Origin: Gamarada debralockiae
Taxonomy: Eukaryota; Ascomycota; Leotiomycetes; Helotiales; Hyphodiscaceae
Direction: 5' to 3'
Assembly: GCA_002803225.1 (NCBI GenBank)
Contig: NXFV01001895.1
Location: 1-64,000, forward strand
DNA: 64,000 nt
The translations under genes were made by a program, and so were the position numbers. Under the pieces are notes generated by a model. It saw only the letters and a program-made list of their open reading frames with translations, did not search any database and had not been told where the DNA came from. Position 1 is the first letter of the stretch. Every line of letters starts with the position of its first letter. Of this stretch, positions 12,701 to 22,624 are shown piece by piece.

Positions 12701-13021
12701 CGGGCCATCTCTCCCCACGCCCTTCGGATTCACTGCTTTCACTTGTGATATTTCAGACACACGTTTGCCATACGCGGAGATCAATTCGGGTGTTGAGGGA
12801 ACGACGGCTTCAAACAAGGCTCCGAGCTTGCGGGCAATCCGGTGAGGCGTCCCTGCCTCTGCTGCCGCACGACGTTCAGCAGACAGTGAGGCTCCCAAAC
12901 CTTGGAATTCTTGCGGCGCGTCAAATTTGCAGAGCGCAAAGTCGAAGTTGAGGTTTATCAACGCTAGGGTGTTCTCGTTGTGAAATGTGCCCAGTGCAGC
13001 GGAGAACTTGCTGACGGACAT
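9755..13021 (-). CDS. Large fungal orphan protein with Cys-rich patch
   Basis: A single uninterrupted frame of 1088 residues, striking in a region where neighbours have introns. The N-terminus (about 1-110: ENTLALINLNFDFALCKFDAP, DGPFAEQAGIDGTAIWAAATSG) and the NNINLPVSNNMSVYKSVLNTW region look like a family I have seen only as conserved hypothetical fungal proteins. Around residues 558-605 there is a patch with about ten cysteines (CDCVDGCV, ECCSCAKYGGGC, KECPCH), spaced like a metal-binding or CXC-type module. The C-terminal third (about 650-1088) has mixed alpha/beta character with no motif I recognise. No signal peptide or membrane segment is obvious, so it is probably cytoplasmic or nuclear. 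It lies between an intact and a dead 2EXR gene. I assign no function. Confidence 0.85.
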   Translation of the reverse strand: MSVSKFSAALGTFHNENTLALINLNFDFALCKFDAPQEFQGLGASLSAERRAAAEAGTPHRIARKLGALFEAVVPSTPELISAYGKRVSEISQVKAVNPKGVGRDGPFAEQAGIDGTAIWAAATSGPSAIPVLMLACMLARMWKGSEATSVWAEIVTNRQEEIRNTCDGTKASDFAALQAMQQEFPRSQLADWDASIRAWLRTADEAKMLDQRQLMLIINNINLPVSNNMSVYKSVLNTWRIGMVSMNNLVKGIPQRVQNGALLLGLSVWHLYPDMVVHGAATKEIRYKDPLMEPGGILTIGLQNDNAHDEGVYWSLPLAHLRYYGDPVQSVRSIGQDTSRVSMEQLAQVALGAIFGNWGEPISEILNMVTWFSESSEFLGRVANNKTKGQYHAPEARKLAKAFLEELGWLKLLMTASKSLIAATGIERETSMRLIAFGMRRCNKFLAEEARHHPRPFFGLSNPVFLLPILKDAEERIQALRNVAQKLNVNQKNLIIRYKHFYGKSDLFWYEYASATPCVDLYQDRGNPEDPVPSLRHKRWVTMRRIDRENLETRRQEGRSVCDCVDGCVAPKRFSTECCSCAKYGGGCGKECPCHKSQGQCSIGERLQIRISVDKPPGGEIAQKGCSLNNSLQLRHEEAERRKLEVPNEACSVQTLSEFSDKLENFRRGGYYPDLPDEDVDSNLNVFRDTWEKEHPINGMFNIALQDAPWNVSGNGALTVVPVELLFGDENAAIFKQSSEAHQPVSTIRFHSRDLIDIFSRDAIHAPTLFHYLRPIIYEDTEKNYVGSLIALSAAADVYKLLPNATIDLGITSRPLYKSAWAYQLEGDPLVAENELSSNLDRPRTFSCLAHFESGSLEVRPSLLKDVFAMSSGNSIFVAAPLLCDPFDTPMEHEVRRVIGNIGRAGIAMLISPQQTKTRKSDPGAWNLINHAPYNGKLEDCFHSTSLHLSFTPYTQPINIDDHGLQDIEVFFIESIVSVHDREKWVADIDILKTLSEPLFSRHKSSVECSHIANADSYNGLVCFDNWEELLDKENISGVVRARDNWLARLAAAAISVKQNYTTFVLPNPVCWQCVRLHDKEGVTYVC

Positions 13022-14048
13022 CTCGCCGAGGCTGCAAGGCTGAGATGCTGTCTACCAAAACCTACCAACTCTGGCTCGGAAAATCCTATGGGAACTTGTG
13101 AGAGATTGGTCTGGGGGGATTGAGATAGATATTGGTGTGTCGCATCGACTCAAAATCTCTGCTTCAAGAGAAGGAAATGCGGTGAAGATTGACTGGCGTT
13201 CCCCCCATGTTGCGATTCCTAGGTGCCTGAGGCCCTCATTTGGTATCTATTGTGCAGGGCTTCAGGGCCTACGGCCCCTATAAATACAGGCTACCTCCCA
13301 CTGTAGAACAGTAATCAATTCAGTACGCTTATTGCCTCTAACGTAATGAAGTATGAATGAAGTTAGAGGGTTTTACGACCCCCTTAACATCTCGGAGCGA
13401 AATGAAATGAAAATATCACGTTTACTTATGTCAGCAGTGTCGGTACTTACTATCGCCGACCTCGCATATTATTAGCTAAGGCGTTCGTTTAGTCAGTAAC
13501 TACCCCCGGCCGTTGTACTCGGGGGGCGGCACAGCTGGCTCGAGAGGATGATGGCGCGGGGAGATTAAAGGAAGTTATTTACGTTAAGAGGCAGATTTGC
13601 ATGCTTGCGCGCGTCACAATCAGAGTATATTGCATTGCCTGAAATATTATCACATGACCTGTCAGCCCAGCCTACTACGAATATCTGACGTTCTCTTCGC
13701 TAAAAGCCGATCAACTATTTTCTTAACATAAACTCTTATTGCTTTCTCAACAGGTGCGCTTTCCCTCTTGAAGTGTTTGCCTCTGCCCCTGGAGGAATTT
13801 GTTCAACTATATTTATTTGCATATTTGGCGAATTGTGATTGCAAGGTAACGTCAAGGAAAATTAACGCATGATGTAGTCCCGGCTGAAGTCTAAGTACGT
13901 AGTCATGTTTCTGCTTCCCGTTTCCATCCTTCATCACTCCATCAGTTCATGAATGCTCTCCCGTTCCACGTAAAGTGCATACCCCACTCCGTCAGTCCAT
14001 CAAATGAATACGTCCCTTTGCGTTCCAAGCACAGAGGAGTAAGTAGAC
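13022..14048. other. Gene-free, possible retroelement relic
   Basis: No coding frame is supported. At 13205-13345 there is a TATA-type block (CCCCTATAAATACAGGC) followed by a stretch ending GCCTCTAACG, resembling the promoter and end of a Copia-type LTR. No partner LTR, target duplication or internal domain was found, so this is only suggestive. The rest is mixed-composition intergenic DNA. Confidence 0.3.
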
Positions 14049-14921
14049 TCAACCCTCGCTCTCTGAGAGCTCCTTCAAACTCATTTTGGTGATCTTCTTC
14101 AATGCAGAGGGTTTGTGCTTGCGCTGACAATTTTCAGCCATGCTAGACAATACGGAGTTTGATCGGCTCTTGAAGACGATCTCAGCCGAAAGTTCACTGA
14201 AGCCGAAGTCCGACAGACTCGATGGTGGCTTTGGACCCTTCGTATTCTCCATCAGATTCGACAGCCTCAGCTCTGCACGCAGATTTATGGTTCCCCTCGA
14301 ATGAAGATCAACTCCTCAACTGCTGCAAACGAGTAGCAAATAGTATAGCCAGGGTGGTCTCTCAAAGTGCCTTCCCACGCCAGTCTCTTGATACTCTCGG
14401 GCTCCCTTTCTAATTCTGTAGGTATAGGGCCCGCAGCCGCAGATGTTGAGTGGAGAACAGGCACATTGCACAAGAATGCCGTCAACAGTGGGATCGAAAT
14501 ACACCCTTCCTCTGCGAAGTCCGGATTCATCAAAAGACCGTTTATGCTATTTTCAAAGCTATCTCTCTCGACTCTCGACAGGCGTGAAGTAAATTTGGGA
14601 CTTTGGCAGGAGAGTAGATCGAGGAGTGGTCTTTGGACTTCGCTAACTTGATGGATCATGGTTCTGGGCGAGCAAGCTTCCATATCTCTCGACAGGTAAT
14701 TTAGGGAAGTATACGAATTTGTTTGAATCCTTTATCGCGAGCCTGTAAATATATCAGCAGTTATAAGTAGTTTGAAGGTGAAGTTAGGCTTACTCAAACT
14801 CCTCCTGAAGCTTTTTCGCAGCCTGCTTGGTCTTGCTGGCGAGCTTCTCAGCTTCGCCCTTCACTTGCTGGGCCTCTGCAGCATCGCTTGCAGGTTTGGC
14901 GGCAGATCGAGTGATCGCCAT
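14049..14921 (-). pseudogene. 2EXR pseudogene (paralogue of the 8.4-9.3 kb gene)
   Basis: Exon 1 is intact (14794-14921, MAITRSAAKP to LQEEFE, donor GTAAGC) and exon 2 opens correctly (NKFVYFPKLPVE at the same place as in the paralogue). The frame then breaks at the expected DIWKLARPEP: a base is missing before TGG, and a TGA follows ARPEP. Fragments of the paralogue can be followed in shifting frames: IYSPAKVPNLLHACRESRE, then FDPTVDGILVQCACS, then SIKRLAWEG, then ALKKITKMSLKELSESEG at the end. At least three frameshifts and several stops are needed. It is a duplicated copy that has lost function; loss of the intron between the 2EXR halves or a processing error may have come first. Confidence 0.85.
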
Positions 14922-15822
14922 GATTCAATTTTGAGATGGGGTTAGAAGGTGATACGAAATGGTAGAAGATGTGGAGGACTACCCTTAAGACTTTTTCGGG
15001 CGCGGAAATTGGTAGGACTGTAGGTAGCAGTCTTGAGAACAAGGTGAAGTTTGAGTTGTTGCAATGACGAACTTCTTTCCACAAAAAAGATATGATGTAT
15101 ATTGGTAGAATATTAGGCCATTCGAAAGTACCAATTCAGCGCAATGGTTCACTTCGACAGTGTTTCCGTCTCGATCTCGCTTACCCCTTTTCACGTTTTC
15201 GAAGCCGAACTCCCTCCGCTCAAACCCTCACAAGATATCAAAACAAAAACCCCTGCATGCAAAAAACATCAATCAAACCCAACCCCAAATTCTTCTGCCA
15301 AAAAGGCAAAAAGAAGTTCAGCCCGAGTGATTGCTTACTTACATCTTCTGTAGTCGAAGATCAATAATCAGTTGCAAATTGATCCCTGTCGTAGCATTTC
15401 GTTTCATGTTGGTGTTCGAACGCGGCGAGTCAGCGAAGTCTACCCAAAGTTCCCTACAACCACAGCTTGACTGACCCGGTTGATTCGGCGCTACTGCATT
15501 TGTAGAAAATCTGCTTATTTGAAATTATGAGGTTGGTAGCTTTAGAAAGGGACCGCCTCACCTAAAACTCGGCTTTAAGGAGGCTTCTGGATTGGAGCAG
15601 GGGAATATCAAGTTGGCTTAAGTTTGAAATGGGATCTAATTGTTATTCCAACAACCTGAATTGCAAATGGATGTGCTTGCGATACTCCTATGGCTTGCGA
15701 CCAAGATGATGCTGCAGCGGCTGATTTCCCCTACCAATGCGCAAGGGATCACTTCAAGATCTTAAGTCAGAGTCATTATTCATAGTCCACAATTCTACGG
15801 CTTTATCTGTTCTTCTATATCA
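14922..15822. other. Intergenic, no gene seen
   Basis: This is the promoter side of the 2EXR pseudogene and the 3' flank of the amidase. A 69-codon plus-strand frame at 15144-15353 has no recognised relatives and is not called. Confidence 0.5.
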
Positions 15823-17640
15823 TTATGCTTGAGCATTCAGAGCATCTGCAATTATTCCAGCCATCTCCAGCACCTTCTCATCTTCAAACCGCCTCGCGAC
15901 ACACTGCAAAGTAACAGGTGTACCATCGTAGAACTCTGGATCATAATCTGCCTGTATGGCTGCATCCTTCTCATTCAACGCTTTCCAAGATGTTCTCGCC
16001 TTGTCCACTTTCTTATTGGCAAAGGTCACCGGGAAGGTGCAAACAGGGTAGTCTGACGACGTCAGTTATATGGTTTTGGCCAAAAGGGGAAGGAAATGAC
16101 TTTCCCAACAAATTGAACACCCCAGTATAATTCACACAAAGCAGCTTCTGACTTATCCCAAGTCTAGGAGCTGTCCAGGGAGATGAAGCCAAAATAATCC
16201 CATCCATCGCTCCCTTTCCATCAGTAGCAGTCCCAGACCAGCGATCAAGATACGCCTTCTGCAACGCATTCCTTTTTCCGATCATCTCCCTCAACTTCGT
16301 TGGGCCAAGAGCTCCATTTTCTCCTTTGTTATAAGCATTTTCATAATCTTTCATAGATCCAAAGACCGGCTCATCATTCTGCTTCGTCAAACCAATGATC
16401 GCAGCACCACCAAGCGTATGAAACGCTGAATTCATCTCTTTCGTAATTTCAGGGTGGTCTGTAGGCGCCCATTCGAAAACTTCGTGGCCAGCTGCTTCGA
16501 GTGCTTTTTTCGTCATAGCAAGACCTCGAACGATTGGAGGATGGACGCTGATTTCACCGTCATTATCGGAGATGATTCCGAAGCGAAGCTTTCGTCCTTT
16601 GGGTGCGATCACGTCTCCTCTCCAGGGAACTGGGATACATTTCGGATCCATGGTCCAGGGTGAGACTTCTGTTGAGAGGACTGCTTCACAGTAAAACTTG
16701 AGTGTCTCGAGAGACCTTGACATTGGTCCATTGTTGGAGTAGATGAAGTCTTGCCCTGTGATACCGGACTTTGCGCCGTAGACTGGGAAACGTCCAAATC
16801 TGGCACATTAATAAGTTTGAGTCTTCGAAGAGTTTTAGAAGACTAACGTAGGCTTCAACCCATAAAGATAATTAAAAGCACTCGGAATCCTTATACTCCC
16901 TCCAATATCTGTCCCAATACCCAACGGGCTCCCTCTCATGGCCAGCAGCGCTCCCTCGCCACCACTGCTTCCTCCAGGGCTGGTTCCGCTGTGATAAGCA
17001 CCGATTGTTTCTCCCCACACGTTGCTTATCGTTTCCATCATCATCATGGCTGTAGGGACTGTAGTCTTCACGTAAAATATTGCCCCCAATTTTGCTAAAA
17101 TACTGACGAGAATCGTCTCATCTCCTGGTTTGGTTCCTTCGTTGGCGAAGCATGCCATGCCTATGGACGCTGGGTGGGGTGGTGTGACGAGACAGTCTTT
17201 CAAAGAGATGGGAAGACCATGGAAGGGTCCGATGACACTTCCAGTCTTTTCGAGATGCTCATCAAGGGCTTTTGCTCTCGCCAGAGCTTCAGGAATCAGG
17301 ATCTCCGTCAGGCAATTTGTCTGTGGGAGCGTCAGCACCACCACTTGTCCACAGAGACGAAATTTACTAATTGCTGAGCAACAACGGCAGCTTTAATAAA
17401 TGCCTTTGTAACTTCCAAAGACGTCCATATTTTGTTCTTAATCTTCACTAGAATATCCACCGCATTTGTCTCCATGATCTCCAGCTCTTCGGTTGTGAAA
17501 TGTCCAGACCTTTTAGGAACGGTCGTCAAGTTTCGTGGAAGATTGGCGAGAGTTGATTGTGGCAGGAGCAAGTCTTTTGGTATGGCGGCTTCTCGGCGCT
17601 TGAGTGCGATTGCTGCAATTTCTTTATAATTTTGTCCCAT
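15823..17640 (-). CDS. Amidase signature family hydrolase
   Basis: Exons, complement of 17368-17640, 16848-17320, about 16105-16799 and 15823-16052, would give 556 residues, the normal size for fungal acetamidase-like enzymes. The Ser-Ser-Lys triad is visible: Lys at about 132 in SLKDCL, cis-Ser at 209/210 in SPGGSSGGEG, nucleophile Ser at 233 in GTDIGGSIRIP. It would hydrolyse a small or fatty amide to acid and ammonia; the substrate cannot be read. The oddity is the last intron. The protein should run NYTGVFNLL then DYPVCTFPVT, which requires a cut at G^GAAAGT, so the donor is GA rather than GT. The only nearby GT donor (GTCATT) changes frame. Either this is a non-canonical intron or the allele is defective. 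Confidence 0.82.
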
Positions 17641-18120
17641 CTTTGGGCGATTTTAAGTTGATTCAAGTGGTGTGGTTTCCGAGTGAATTCGAGATCGCGG
17701 TCCTGGAAGGATTCTCAATGACCTAAGTATTCTTGGGTAAAGATGTCGAGAATGATACCAAGAAATATTTGGATGCCGAAGAGTTATACGAAACTTGTTG
17801 AAGACCTGAACTTGGACCATTGAATAAAGTGAAGTATTGGTAGATCTAGAGCTACATACGGTAAGTGGGGGTCGCCGATCTCGGCAAGTTTCCGTCCTTT
17901 TTGTTTGCAATCCCTATCGGGATACTTGGTGAGCCTTATATTTTGATCTGTATTTGGTTTGCATAAACTCACCCATGCTCTTCTCAATAGAACCCAAAGG
18001 GCTTGAACTGGTTTGTATATATTGTCAATTCGCATTCTTTCAAATCTATGGTATCGAACTCTAAACGCCATCGGCTTAGTTCATCAAGTCGCACTTCACT
18101 CCTACTTCCAAGTACTCGAC
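17641..18120. other. Intergenic, no gene seen
   Basis: Amidase promoter side. No supported coding frame or RNA. Confidence 0.5.
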
Positions 18121-19440
18121 CTATTACTCCCACCACACTACTCAGCATTATTGCCCTTAAAACTCGTAGTACATCCGCTTGTGCCGTCCTTACCCACGTA
18201 TACACCCCTATTCACGAAAGCATTGCCGCACCAGCACCCTGGATGAATTCCAGACAGGCAATTAGTATACCCAGCAGCTTTGCAAGCGGATTGATAAGCT
18301 TGAACAGTCATCGCTGTAGATCCACCAGGCACCGTCTCTCCTTGAGTGAGGGCGCGATCTCCGCTGACATTATCGGAGTAGCAGCTCAAAGCTGTCTAGG
18401 ATGGTGTGGCGGAAACTTTTACTGAGGAATTTGATTTGGAGGTCGAAGATGCAGTGGTGACTTCGGAAGTTGATGAGGAAACGTCGGTGGAGCTTGATGA
18501 CTTTATGGAGGTAGACGAAGTTGTGATTTTCGTGCTTGAGGTGCTGGTTGTTGGTTTCCTTGCTGATGAACTCGACGGGGTCGTGGAAGACTTCAACGAG
18601 GTGGATGAAGTTTTCGTCCACGTTATAACTACAGTTCATAAGTTAGCAAGTTTTCGTAGACAGAAACTAGCGTCGAGACAAAACGGGGTCTGGTGTATAG
18701 CGTAGAGATGATATTTACGTGTTGTTGTCACTGACGATGGAGCATTGCCGAGCTGATAGACCTTGACTTGCCAATAGCTGGATCCTTTCAACATGTGGTG
18801 CCACAAGCCATACCAGTTGCACTTACGTGTTTGAAGAAGCAGACGATTGCCAGCAACGTTGTCGATGCAAGAACTGGCTGGACCGCTGCAACCCCAATCA
18901 CCTCCCCAGACGTTCCCTGCTTAATCGCCACAGAAGGTAGTATCAAAACTGAGACTTTGATTCATGAAGCGAGTATCAATATTGCAGCTGCTTCCACCCT
19001 GAAAGGAAGACTGAGGCATTCCTCACCCACTAGAACTTGGGTTTCCAGAAGTGATATCGCTAGGGACGCTGCCTTTGAGGAAGAACCATGTCTGGATGTA
19101 GTTCGAAGTTCACTCTATAACATAGACACTTCCGCCATTGCTGTTGAATGGAGTTCCGCATGTGTATAAGGTAGAGCTGTTCGCGTTGACTCCGCAACCC
19201 GAGTTTCCGTTTTGGGAGCCGTAGTATTGTATAGAATTGGTCGTTCCATATTGTGAGCCTTGGGTCATCACGCAGTTTGCGCCTCTGGAATTTATCAGCT
19301 GAGTCCATTAATGGGCATCATGATTTGCAGCACATATGTGTGGAGGCTTATTAAGTTCTGAGTATTTCTGCTCACACCTTCAATAATATCGATCTCTCCG
19401 CTATTGGGCCAATTGGGGCCAAATATCCAGACTGCTTGCG
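18121..19440 (-). pseudogene. GH16 beta-glucanase with WSC domain, stop-ridden pseudogene
   Basis: Reading from 19435 downward, the GH16 active-site strand is intact ([18 protein letters not shown], with the E-x-D-x-x-E catalytic set). It is followed by GANCVMTQGSQYGTT, a Cys-rich segment and TFCGD. After an intron comes a Ser/Thr-rich linker (18400-18630) and a WSC domain (LSCYSDNVSG; ACKAAGYT; GCWCGNAF). Stops interrupt one frame at 19110-19112, 19023-19025, 18921-18923 and 18396-18398. Each replaces a Trp expected in the family (EWT, GWG, CGDWAG, Trp before TALSCYSD), so TGG became TGA, TGA, TAA and TAG. One more stop is at 18138-18140. These are G-to-A changes on the coding strand, as RIP produces. 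The first roughly 100 GH16 residues are missing. The ancestor was a secreted endo-beta-1,3(4)-glucanase. Confidence 0.85.
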
Positions 19441-19559
19441 TTATACTTTGCTTCAAACACCACTCATTCTAAAGTACAGGTATTTACAAGCTGGCGAATG
19501 GTTGTCGAATCTTAAGATATGTCTAGAGAGCCAAAAACTCCGAGACATCTGGAGTAGGA

Positions 19560-21380
19560 AATAGTGCTCCGAGAAATAGGGAACCTCACGGCCATTGACT
19601 TGGAACTTTTCCAGGGCTGATGCTGGGTCCAGAGGGAGGTATGAGAGTCAGGCATAGTCTTGTTCGATTCGTCGATTCGATCGGTTGGGATATACTCGGA
19701 GAACCCATATTTGATGTTTTGGCTGAGTTGGGATATGGATTGATATGTTGTGGCCAGAGAACCATTAGTTCCTCCAATCGCTTGCACTGTAAACGTTTAT
19801 TAGTGACTATGATTTGAGAAATGAGCAATTAATACTAACTTACTTGGTGCAATTTTTGGAAGACCACCAACGGCAATAGTCTTCACATTGGCCTGTCTCG
19901 TCATGAATTCTGTGAAGATTGAACAAGCTGGAATAGATATTGTCAGAAAATTATTTTCGCCATAAATTAGTGAGATATACTTGAAGCAGATGTTCCATCC
20001 GTGAGGATAATAATATCTTCAACGGCGGAGGGCTGGGATTCTCGGGTTGGCCAGCGTAGCCATAAGGAACAAGTGCATCGATAGATTCGTCGTAGAAGGT
20101 GTCGTTCAGAGGCATCCGGTAGTTGATAGTGAAGTTGTCTCCGTTTTTAACATTAGGGGAACCCACCAACCGATGTAATGTTCTGAAGATCTGTCGTTAA
20201 TTGTGGGCGATGGTTCCAGCTTTGTTTCTCGAGGTAAGTTTCGAGATCAGCTATATCCTCATCGTCGCCGTTGGATGGAATAAATTACTCGGCAGATATA
20301 GCAGCGAGAGTCTCCTCATAAATTATAATGGCTTCGGGCATCCTGAGACGTCCCGCCCCATATGGCTCGATGTCGGGAAACAAGCGTTTGCACTGTGTGA
20401 TCGACTAGTTTCAATTTCTCGAACCTAGGGGTTCAAATGCTCACTAAGTCGTTCGGGAGCAATGTGTTACTACCACCATTTCCACTAAGATCAATAATCA
20501 GTTTCTTCTTGTTGGCAGAACAGACTGCAGTCAAGAAATCTCGAGTTTGGTTGATAAAAGCGATATTTCAGTAGGATCTTGAAATTCCGTTTGAGTAAGT
20601 GAGATTGGTCCATTCCCCAATATAGTAGTTTGTGCTAAAGGTACTAAATGAGCCAAGTGTACTTCTATGGAGTGTGTCAGCTCCGTATCACTTAATTATA
20701 GCGGATTTAATGCCCTGAATTTGGTTCCCTTACGACGCTGAAGAACATAGCATTGTAAGATGCATCAGGACAGAGTTGGAACAGTGTCTCTTTTGAATGA
20801 CTGCAGTTGCATTCTGTCCATTAATCAGCGCGACATCAGATACTATTGCGTTCGTGCGTTCGAAAGCAGAAACGTTGTCTACTCTAGAAGTTAGCATCGG
20901 CATCAGACACGAGAGGATGGAACAAAGCACTCAAGTCGTAGATGAGAGGGACCTCAACGCCATCCATAGATAGGGAGGCGAAGTTGACGTATCGTTGATA
21001 CGATATAGCACCTTGCGTGGAGAATTGGGAGCCGAGATTGCTATCGTGGGTTGCGGCAAACAAGTACTAAAGTGCCTGATCGAATTTATATTGGCTTGAG
21101 AAACCCCCGGCTACCACCTTATTCGCAATGCTATCGATACCACCGAGAAGGTCTATGACAGGATAGGGGTAATCAGAAGGGGGTGCTTCGAAAACCGTTA
21201 GTAAAGTTTGAGTTCAAATTGATGAAAGATTTGTGGACCTACCTTTGAGGTATAGAATCACCTTTTTGAATTACAAACATGAAGCAGCCCAACAGCATTT
21301 GAGATTGGACGTGGCAAGGCATGTACCCCAGCACTGGAAGTGTGGGAGGAACTAAACAATAGCGCAGCGATTTTGGTACA
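19560..21380 (-). pseudogene. S41-type (CPAF-like) peptidase pseudogene
   Basis: Recognisable blocks of the fungal S41-like peptidase family occur in order on the minus strand: a degenerate N-terminal piece near 21250-21330 (PISNAVGLLHV); AFINQTRDFLTAVCSANKKK followed by LIIDLSGNGGSNTLLPNDL (20440-20570); LFPDIEPYGAGRLRMPEA (about 20340-20390); EDIIILTDGTSASS (near 20000-20040), the segment that should carry the catalytic Ser; then IFTEFMTRQANVKTIAVGG and QAIGGTNGSLATTY. A TAA interrupts the frame after AAISAE, and frameshifts are needed near 20160, 20030 and 19620. Some introns still look normal. Such enzymes are secreted or vacuolar serine peptidases; this copy is dead. It ends against the truncated GH16 pseudogene. 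Confidence 0.8.
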
Positions 21381-22624
21381 AACAACTTGTTTGACAGCAT
21401 GGGGAAGACTTGTTTTGGCTAGCACCCAGTAATCCCGTCCTTCACTAACTTTGGTGGAGATGAGACATCCAGCTCAGAGCAACACTAAATTAATAGTTGA
21501 GGCTGAGAGGCTTCCGGTCTCGATCCAGGATGAAGACAAAGCCTTTTTTATTTTGCGAAACCCGGGAAACTTAAAAGTCGGAAGCCAAGATTTGTATTTG
21601 CAGATATCCCATACCGTCATGACACATATGACTCTGACGTTATTCACTAATTTCTCATTCATGGGGCAGAAAAATAATGATCGCCCAAAGATGTGCAGAT
21701 ACTTTGCTGAAAAGGTTTGAAGGTTGTACGGATGTAGATGACTTCCTATCCAAGTAAGGGTCGATGCGGGAAGCGGTGACGATGGTTCTCAACCAGCCTC
21801 CGCTCCACGAAGTTGACCCGAAACACTGGACTGACGTCTGGACTGACGTCTGGACGAGGCGTTGGCATTATCACGTGTTGAGTATCGTATCATTTCGGAT
21901 ATAAGGCCCCAAAGCGCCCAGAGTCTGATTCGCAACCTGGACGGAGCTCTTAGGAAATATGTCCGTGAATAGTTCCAGCTACCGCGAGCGATCGAGGTTC
22001 AAGCCTCTCTTCGTAATCGGGATAGTTTCTGGAAACATAAGTCGCTCATTGTACATGTATGAGTGGTTCATCTCGTATTGCAGTTACTGGGTTCCACTCC
22101 ATCCTCATCGATCCGCCTCGAGACAGCTTGAAGGATGACCCTTGGGGCCTGCACCAGGTGGCTGGTACGTGCCGCCCACGGGCACGCCGGGACTATCGCA
22201 AAAAACGGGTCTTTCGGGTAATTTCTCAATTTGACCTCACATGCCAAGGCCGATCGTCTGGTGAGACTGCCCCTTTTGATAAGCGGCCTGCCAGGTTTTG
22301 TCTCCACCTCCTCCTTCCCCCCCGCACCCCACAGTCAGCCAATGCAACATCGCAACGCATGTAATATCCCCATGCGCTCCACTCCACTCTTCAAATCCTC
22401 CCCGCCTTCGTTCTGTTACTAGTTTCCTTTCGCTACATTTTGGTCCGATTACAGGGTTCATGCGTTTTGCAACGGCCAAATTGAGACCTGCCCACGACTC
22501 AGGGATCGGCTTTTATATATATATGCCCTTCTCTCTTCCCCGCTTCTTGCCTCTGTGCCTCTGATCTAGATTTGCCTTCCTCTTCTACTTCTGCTCATCT
22601 GCGACCCGCACGATTGTAATCATC
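21381..22624. promoter_or_regulatory. Intergenic and promoter of the MFS gene
   Basis: A 12-bp unit CTGGACTGACGT is repeated in tandem at 21826-21857 (two full copies and part of a third). A TATA-like run TTTTATATATATATGCCC at about 22511-22528 lies roughly 100 bp upstream of the transporter start and is the likely core promoter. A 90-codon frame at 21451-21720 has no recognised domain and is not called. Confidence 0.55.

Noticed and set aside
13205..13345. Solo LTR of a Copia element
   Set aside because: TATA block and CTCTAAC end are suggestive, but no second copy, target duplication or internal domain was found; kept only as a note on the gap.
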